Assembly (NCBI RefSeq): GCF_016056375.1 | Contig: NZ_JAEDAE010000007.1 | Location: 217,259 to 281,258, forward strand | Direction: 5' to 3' | DNA from: Hymenobacter negativus | GTDB lineage: Bacteria > Bacteroidota > Bacteroidia > Cytophagales > Hymenobacteraceae | DNA: 64,000 nt | Shown here: positions 59,303-64,000 of the stretch, piece after piece | How positions within the stretch are numbered: position 1 is the first letter of the stretch | How the letters are laid out: each line of letters starts with the position of its first letter | Translations under genes and position numbers: made by a program | The notes under the pieces: generated by a model | Seen by the model: the letters and a program-made list of their open reading frames with translations, nothing else | The model's database searches: none | What the model was told of the DNA's origin: nothing

Positions 59303-60874
59303 ATGCCACAAGTCCCTAACCCCGCCCGCACCTCGGCCCTTACCAAAACGTCGTGGTTTGGCACCGCGCCCGCCCTGCCCACCTTCGAGCCGCTCGGCGA
59401 AGACACCAGTGCCGACGTGGTGGTGGTGGGCGGGGGCATTGCCGGCCTCACCACTGCTTATTTGCTGGGCAGGGAAGGGGTGAAGGTGCTGCTGCTGGAA
59501 GACGGCGAGCTGGCCAGCGGCGAAAGCGGCCGCACCACGGCCCACCTCTCCAACGCCCTCGACGACCGCTACACCACGCTGGAAAACCTGTTTGGGCAGG
59601 AGGGCGCCCGGCTGGCCGCCGATAGCCACACCGTGGCCATCGCCACCATCGAAGGCATTGTGGCCGAAGAGAAAATCGACTGCGACTTCACCCGCCTCGA
59701 CGGCTACCTGTTTCTGCCCCAGGGCGGCCACAGCCAGGAGCTGAGCGACGAGCTGGCCGCCGCCCACCGCGCCGGCCTCACCCAGGTAGCGCACCTGGCC
59801 GAGGCCAGTACCACGGGCTTTGAGCCGGGCGAATGCCTGCACTTTCCGCAGCAGGGGCAGTTTCACATCCTGAAATACCTGGCCGGGCTGGCCACCGCCA
59901 TCACCCGGCAGGGCGGTCGCATCTGCACCCGCACGCACGTGAGCGAGGTGCACGGCGGCGCCAATGCCCGCGTGCTCACCGCCACCGGCCACACCGCCAC
60001 CGCCACCAAGGGCCTCGTCATTGCCACCAACACGCCCTTCAACGACCGGGTGGTGATGCACACCAAGCAGGCCCCCTACCGCACCTACGTGGTGGCCGCC
60101 CGCGTGCCCAAAGGCGCCATCACCAAGGCCCTGTACTGGGATACGGCCGACCCCTATCACTATATCCGCCTGCAGGAAGTGGCCGCCGGCCCCCGCGGCG
60201 GTGCCGCCAATTACGACCTGCTCATCGTGGGCGGTGAAGACCACAAAACCGGCCAGGAAGACCACCCCGAAGCCCGCCTCGACTGCCTCGAAGAATGGGT
60301 GCGCGCCCGTTTTCCCGTGGTGAAGGACTTCGAATACCGCTGGTCGGGCCAGGTGATGGAGCCGCAGGACGGCCTCGCCTTTGCCGGCCGCAACCCCCTC
60401 GATTCGGACAACGTCTTCATCATCACCGGCGACTCGGGCCACGGCATGACGCACGGCACCCTCGGCCCGATGATTATCACCGACCTCATCCAGAGACGCC
60501 CCAACCCCTGGGCCGCCCTCTACGACCCCGGCCGCGTCACCCTGAAGCGCGAAAGCGCCCAAGAATTCATCCGCGAAAACGTGAACGTGGCCCTCGAATA
60601 CACCGAACTGCTGACCAGCGGCGACGTAAAAGATGTCGATGAAATTCCCGTCGGCGAGGGCGCTGTGCTCCGCCGCGGCCTCAGCAAAGTGGCCGTGTAC
60701 AAGGACAACCAGGGTGCCACGCACGAATGCTCGGCCATTTGCCCCCACCTGGGCTGCGTGGTGCACTGGAACAACCTCGAAAAAAGCTGGGACTGCCCCT
60801 GCCACGGCTCCCGCTTCACGGCCCTGGGCGAGCTGCTGAGTGGCCCCGCCAATACCGGCCTGGCTGCCGGGTAG
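59303..60874 (+). CDS. FAD-dependent oxidoreductase with C-terminal Rieske domain
   Basis: A 523-aa fusion. The DAO/glycine-oxidase-like flavoprotein domain (about 35-400) has VVVVGGGIAGLTTAYLLGREG (FAD-binding GxGxxG) and GDSGHGMTHGTLGP. The C-terminal Rieske 2Fe-2S domain (about 430-515) has the ligands Cys480 and His482 (CPHLGC) and Cys498 and His501 (CPCHGSRF). Such fusions are common; the substrate is unknown and electrons probably pass between FAD and the cluster. It is cytoplasmic, with no signal peptide. Confidence 0.9.
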   Translation: MPQVPNPARTSALTKTSWFGTAPALPTFEPLGEDTSADVVVVGGGIAGLTTAYLLGREGVKVLLLEDGELASGESGRTTAHLSNALDDRYTTLENLFGQEGARLAADSHTVAIATIEGIVAEEKIDCDFTRLDGYLFLPQGGHSQELSDELAAAHRAGLTQVAHLAEASTTGFEPGECLHFPQQGQFHILKYLAGLATAITRQGGRICTRTHVSEVHGGANARVLTATGHTATATKGLVIATNTPFNDRVVMHTKQAPYRTYVVAARVPKGAITKALYWDTADPYHYIRLQEVAAGPRGGAANYDLLIVGGEDHKTGQEDHPEARLDCLEEWVRARFPVVKDFEYRWSGQVMEPQDGLAFAGRNPLDSDNVFIITGDSGHGMTHGTLGPMIITDLIQRRPNPWAALYDPGRVTLKRESAQEFIRENVNVALEYTELLTSGDVKDVDEIPVGEGAVLRRGLSKVAVYKDNQGATHECSAICPHLGCVVHWNNLEKSWDCPCHGSRFTALGELLSGPANTGLAAG

Positions 60875-60972
60875 TTTCAAGTAACATCCGCGAACCAATA
60901 AAATTAGTTCGGACCGCACGTGTAGAGCTTCCAAAGCGGTTACCCGCCGGTAGCAGCGTTCGGCTCCTGCGT

Positions 60973-61031
60973 AGCAACGCCTGTGCGGGGCGACACTCGT
61001 TGAACGTGTGTCGCCCCGCACAGGCGTTGCT
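60973..61031. repeat. Inverted repeat with 24-bp perfect arms
   Basis: Bases 60973-60996 and 61008-61031 are exact reverse complements (containing caacgcctgtgcggggcgac) with an 11-nt loop. It could act as a terminator for the oxidoreductase, but no T-run follows. I see nothing else in the 245-nt gap except the promoter of the next gene. Confidence 0.9.
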
Positions 61032-61106
61032 GATTTTCGAATTCTGTCTTATCGCACTACTCCACTCCTCCAATGGACGATGGTAACTGTCTGCAGCACG
61101 AAGACG

Positions 61107-61114
61107 TAATTTTG
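61107..61114 (+). promoter_or_regulatory. -7 box abutting the small lipoprotein start
   Basis: TAATTTTG matches TAnnTTTG exactly and ends 5 nt before the ATG at 61120. Confidence 0.5.
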
Positions 61115-61119
61115 GCCTG

Positions 61120-61422
61120 ATGAAACGCCTTCTCCTGACTTTTGCCAATGCCCTCCGGGGCACGCTGCTGGTCGGCCTGGCAGGTGCTCTGGCCCTCGCC
61201 CTGCCCGCCTGCCAGGCCGACCAGCAGCGCCTGGCCCGGCTTGAGGCCGTGCAGCAGCAGCAAACCCAGGAGCTGGCCCGCCTGCGCCGCCAGCTGGCCG
61301 ACAAGGAAGAAGAGGTAGCCGAGCTCGAAACCTGCGTCGACGACCTGGAAAGCGCCGTGTACGAAGACGATTCGACGGCTTACGACGACGAGCCCGACCG
61401 CCCGGCCCTGAAGCAGCTGTAG
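61120..61422 (+). CDS. Small coiled-coil lipoprotein
   Basis: A 100-aa product. The signal sequence ends in a lipobox (LALALPAC, lipidated Cys31). It is followed by a heptad-rich helix (LARLEAVQQQQTQELARLRR, about 37-75) and an acidic tail. It resembles Lpp-type or other periplasmic coiled-coil lipoproteins but no family was recognised. It lies 75 nt upstream of the FUSC gene on the same strand. Confidence 0.75.
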   Translation: MKRLLLTFANALRGTLLVGLAGALALALPACQADQQRLARLEAVQQQQTQELARLRRQLADKEEEVAELETCVDDLESAVYEDDSTAYDDEPDRPALKQL

Positions 61423-61497
61423 CAGCGGCAGGTTGCGGGTTCGCTAACCCATTTGGGCCATCTTCGCGTTAATTGCGGCATTACCCGCTTTCGCTGC

Positions 61498-63651
61498 ATG
61501 AACGACCAGACGCGCCGGCTCCGCTACTTCTTTTCCGGCCAGAATTTTTCCGATGGGGTGCGCATCACGGTGTCCATTCTGCTGCCGGCCGTGCTGCTGG
61601 GGCAGTGGGGCCACTTTGCCGAGGGCCTGAGCATCTCGACCGGGGCCGTGTGCGTGAGCGTGACCGACACGCCCGGCCCCGCCGCGCACCGCCGCAACGG
61701 CATGCTGGCCGCCCTGGCGCTGGTGGGCACCACAGCCCTGCTCACCAGCGTGGCCGCCCTCAACGTCTGGACACTGGCCCTGGAAGTCGGCGTGCTGAGC
61801 TTTGGGCTGACCATGCTGCTGGTGTGGGGCGCCCGGGCCGGCGCCGTGGGCACCGCCGCCCTGCTCAACGTGGTGTTGCTGCTGGCCCACCCGCCCGCGC
61901 TGGCCGATGCGCCGGCCCACGCCGGCCTGCTCCTGCTGGGCGGCATCTGGTACGCAGGGCTGGCCATGGTGGCCTACCAGGTACGGCCCTACCGCCCGGC
62001 TCAGCAGGCGCTGGGCGAGTGCATTCACGCCCTGGCGCGGTTTCTGGACCTCAAAGCCAAGTTCTACAACACCGCGACGGCCCTGGATGAAGACTACCGC
62101 CAACTGGTGGCCCAGCAAGTAGTAGTGAACGAAAAGCAGGAGGCCGTGCGCGACCTGCTCTTTCGCACCCGCCAGATTGTGAACGAAACCACCACCACCG
62201 GCCGCCGCCTGGTGCTCACCTTCGTGGAAACGGTGGACCTGTACGAGCGCATCACGGTGGGGTACTACGACTATTCGGCCGTGCGCGAAACCTTCGGCCA
62301 CACTAGGATTCTGGACGATGTGGCCCGGCTCATTCGGCACGTGGCCACCGAGCTCGACCACCTCGGCGTGGCCATCCAGACCAACCACGCCCACCCCGGC
62401 ACCGGCCCCGTGCTCACCGCCGAGTGGGACCGCCTGCAGGCCCGTATCAGTGCCCTCGAAAACACCGCGACGGGCAATGGAAATACGTTGGTATTGAAAA
62501 AAATACTGGTGAACCTGCGCGACATCATCCGGCGCGTGGGCAACATCCGCCGCTACTTCGATGAGGCCTTGGCGGCTGCCGCGCCCGCCGCCAGCCGCGC
62601 CGCCGAGCACACCCGGTTTGTGGCCCGCCAGGAAATCGAGCTGCGCGCCCTGGGCCAGAACCTCACCCTGAAATCGGCCGTGTTCCGCCACGCCGTGCGC
62701 ATGATGGTGGCCTGCCTGGTGGCCTACGCCGTGGCCGAAACCCTGTGGCACGGCCAGCACAACTACTGGATTCTGATGACGGTGACCATCATGCTCAAGC
62801 CCGGCTTCAGCCTCACGCGGCAGCGCAACACCGAGCGCATCATTGGCACGCTGGCGGGCGGGGCGCTGGGCGGCCTCATCCTGTGGGCAGTGCCGTGGCC
62901 CGAGGCCCGGTTTGCCATTCTGGTGGTATTCATGGTGGTGGCCTACAGTTTCCAGCGCACCGTGTACCTGGTCACGGTGGTGTTCCTCACGGCGTACCTG
63001 CTCATCATGTTCCGGTTTCTGGGGCTGAGCTACCTGGGCGTGGCGCAGGAGCGCATCGTTGATACACTCATGGGCTGCGCCATTGCGTTTTCGGCCGGTT
63101 ATTTTCTGTTTCCGAGCTGGGAATCGGAGCAGTTGACCGATTACATGGCCGCCGCCCTGCGTGCCAACCTAGCCTACCTGCGCCAGCTGGCCGACCGCCT
63201 CGCTGGCCGCCCCCTCACGCCCAACGAATACCGCCTGCTGCGCAAGGACGTGTACGTGAGCGGGGCCAACCTGGCGGCCGCCTTCCAGCGCATGCTCACC
63301 GAGCCCAAAAGCAAGCAGCACCGCCCCACCGAAACCCACGAATTTGTAGTGCTGAACCATATTCTCTCTTCCAACATCGCGGCCCTCACCGGCACCCTGC
63401 GCGAGGCCGCGCCCGCCGTGCCGCCCTTCCCGCCCGACAGCCGCCGCGCCCTCACCAGCGCCGTGGCCGCCCTCAGCAAAAGCCTGGCTCGCATCGCGCC
63501 AGCCGCCACCCCGCCCCCCGTGGAGCTGGCCGCGCCCGAACCCAACATCTCGGTAGCAGCCGCCGACGACAAGCTGCTGCTGGAGCAGCTCACGTTCCTG
63601 CAGAAGGTGAGCGGGGATATCGGGAAAGTGACGGAAGTGCTGGCGGGGTAG
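61498..63651 (+). CDS. FUSC-family inner-membrane transporter (YccS-like)
   Basis: A 717-aa inner-membrane protein. It has two blocks of about five membrane segments each (about 20-160 and 395-530). The first contains LSISTGAVCVSVTDTPGPA, and the second contains WILMTVTIMLKPGFSLTRQRNTERIIGTLAGG, the signature of the FUSC/aromatic-acid exporter family. A long cytoplasmic helical domain lies between the blocks. The start is ATG 61498; the frame runs open to 61453. The substrate is unknown. Confidence 0.88.
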   Translation: MNDQTRRLRYFFSGQNFSDGVRITVSILLPAVLLGQWGHFAEGLSISTGAVCVSVTDTPGPAAHRRNGMLAALALVGTTALLTSVAALNVWTLALEVGVLSFGLTMLLVWGARAGAVGTAALLNVVLLLAHPPALADAPAHAGLLLLGGIWYAGLAMVAYQVRPYRPAQQALGECIHALARFLDLKAKFYNTATALDEDYRQLVAQQVVVNEKQEAVRDLLFRTRQIVNETTTTGRRLVLTFVETVDLYERITVGYYDYSAVRETFGHTRILDDVARLIRHVATELDHLGVAIQTNHAHPGTGPVLTAEWDRLQARISALENTATGNGNTLVLKKILVNLRDIIRRVGNIRRYFDEALAAAAPAASRAAEHTRFVARQEIELRALGQNLTLKSAVFRHAVRMMVACLVAYAVAETLWHGQHNYWILMTVTIMLKPGFSLTRQRNTERIIGTLAGGALGGLILWAVPWPEARFAILVVFMVVAYSFQRTVYLVTVVFLTAYLLIMFRFLGLSYLGVAQERIVDTLMGCAIAFSAGYFLFPSWESEQLTDYMAAALRANLAYLRQLADRLAGRPLTPNEYRLLRKDVYVSGANLAAAFQRMLTEPKSKQHRPTETHEFVVLNHILSSNIAALTGTLREAAPAVPPFPPDSRRALTSAVAALSKSLARIAPAATPPPVELAAPEPNISVAAADDKLLLEQLTFLQKVSGDIGKVTEVLAG

Positions 63652-63733
63652 GGGCGAAGCGGTACTTTGCCCGCCGTTGCCCGGAATCGTTGTTTTAGCG
63701 CGAACGATGGGCGAAGCACCGCTTCGCCCCTAC
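63648..63733. repeat. Inverted repeat with 16-bp perfect arms overlapping a stop codon
   Basis: Bases 63648-63663 (gtaggggcgaagcggt) and 63718-63733 are exact reverse complements. The left arm includes the FUSC stop codon (63649-63651), and the right arm ends 2 nt before the stop codon of the convergent kinase gene. Confidence 0.85.
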
Positions 63734-63735
63734 AC

Positions 63736-64000
63736 CTAGCACGGCAGGCGCACCCGCACCCGCGTGCCCACTTTTGGCACCTCAATAGCCACGCTGCCAC
63801 CCAGGTAGGCCGCCCGGGTGCGCACGCCGCGCAGGCCGATGCCGGTGAGTGGCGTGTCCTCGCCCCGGCCGAAACCACGGCCGTCGTCGGACACGCATAG
63901 CTCCAGGGCGGTGGAGTGGCGGCGCAGGTGCACCCGCACCTGCCGGGCCTGGGCGTGGCGCACCGCGTTGTTCACCAGGTCGGCCACGATGCGGAAGGCG
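63736..64000 (-). CDS. Sensor histidine kinase, C-terminal end (partial)
   Basis: The last ~88 residues of a gene that begins beyond the window's right edge. The visible part is the GHKL ATPase domain: AFRIVADLVNNAVRHA (N-box), DDGRGFG (G1) and GIGLRGVRTRAAYLGG (G2 region), ending VRVRLPC. The N-box NNAVRHA and the GLRGVRTRA segment resemble NarX/DegS-type kinases that pair with LuxR-family regulators. The sensor and phosphoacceptor domains are not visible. Confidence 0.85.
   Translation of the reverse strand, partial: AFRIVADLVNNAVRHAQARQVRVHLRRHSTALELCVSDDGRGFGRGEDTPLTGIGLRGVRTRAAYLGGSVAIEVPKVGTRVRVRLPC

Noticed and set aside
59099..61021. 640-codon minus-strand frame opposite the DAO-Rieske gene
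   Set aside because: Antisense shadow; the plus strand encodes FAD and Rieske motifs in full.
1..64000. tRNA, rRNA, insertion sequence, prophage or known multi-gene defence system
   Set aside because: Reading for T-loop-like sequence, transposase or integrase motifs and defence gene sets found none. A dedicated tRNAscan-SE, ISfinder or defence-model search was not possible here.

Overview
The window looks like chromosomal DNA of a GC-rich aerobic Bacteroidota of the Hymenobacter type. The evidence is: three large secreted proteins with type IX secretion (T9SS) C-terminal sorting domains, a TonB-dependent receptor with an N-terminal carboxypeptidase-like domain, ECF sigma/anti-sigma/DUF4097 genes, no visible Shine-Dalgarno sites, Bacteroidota -7 boxes (TAnnTTTG) before many starts, and many intergenic inverted repeats. 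No tRNA, rRNA, CRISPR array, transposase or phage gene was recognised.

Layout. 1-7.2 kb: a class B penicillin-binding protein, dapF, the peroxide-sensing pair ohrR-ohr with a palindromic operator, a GNAT acetyltransferase, and a glycosyltransferase next to UDP-galactopyranose mutase (glf). 7.2-10.7 kb: secA. 10.8-20.2 kb: three T9SS-exported proteins with SBBP-type repeats, the last a 1703-residue mosaic with a 468-bp tandem repeat; a decayed gene lies between the second and third. 20.3-30.3 kb: deoC, a SPOR-like lipoprotein, an M20 amidohydrolase, a DUF2490 outer-membrane protein, Hsp20, a DegP/HtrA protease, an orphan AAA ATPase, an ALDH7-type dehydrogenase and a lipoprotein.

30.3-43.4 kb is the most interesting part: a minus-strand sulfate assimilation and siroheme locus, transcribed cysH, cysD, cysN, cobA, cysJ, TonB-dependent receptor, cysI, then a precorrin-2 dehydrogenase fused to a TSUP (TauE/SafE) transporter. 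Its roughly 380-nt leader carries, in order, a good Bacteroidota promoter, a SAM-I (S-box) riboswitch, a 19-codon ORF reading MCCCMCCSLAAMPGKIAGC, and terminator-like hairpins. I read this as layered sensing of S-adenosylmethionine and of cysteine (charged tRNA-Cys). Four gaps inside the locus each hold a copy of one inverted-repeat family.

43.5-46.3 kb: ECF sigma factor, membrane anti-sigma candidate and DUF4097-like protein, divergent from the sulfur locus. 46.6-53.4 kb: a 2259-residue T9SS beta-helix protein. 53.5-64 kb: an exported PPC/DUF296 protein, a DUF4442 protein, a divergent diadenylate-cyclase-like protein with a zinc-ribbon neighbour, a double TonB_C protein, RidA, bestrophin, a DAO-Rieske oxidoreductase, a small lipoprotein, a FUSC transporter and the end of a sensor histidine kinase cut by the window edge.

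Several genes have a -7-like box ending only 0-5 nt before the ATG, suggesting leaderless mRNAs. Several of the longest possible reading frames begin inside dispersed repeats; I trimmed those starts.
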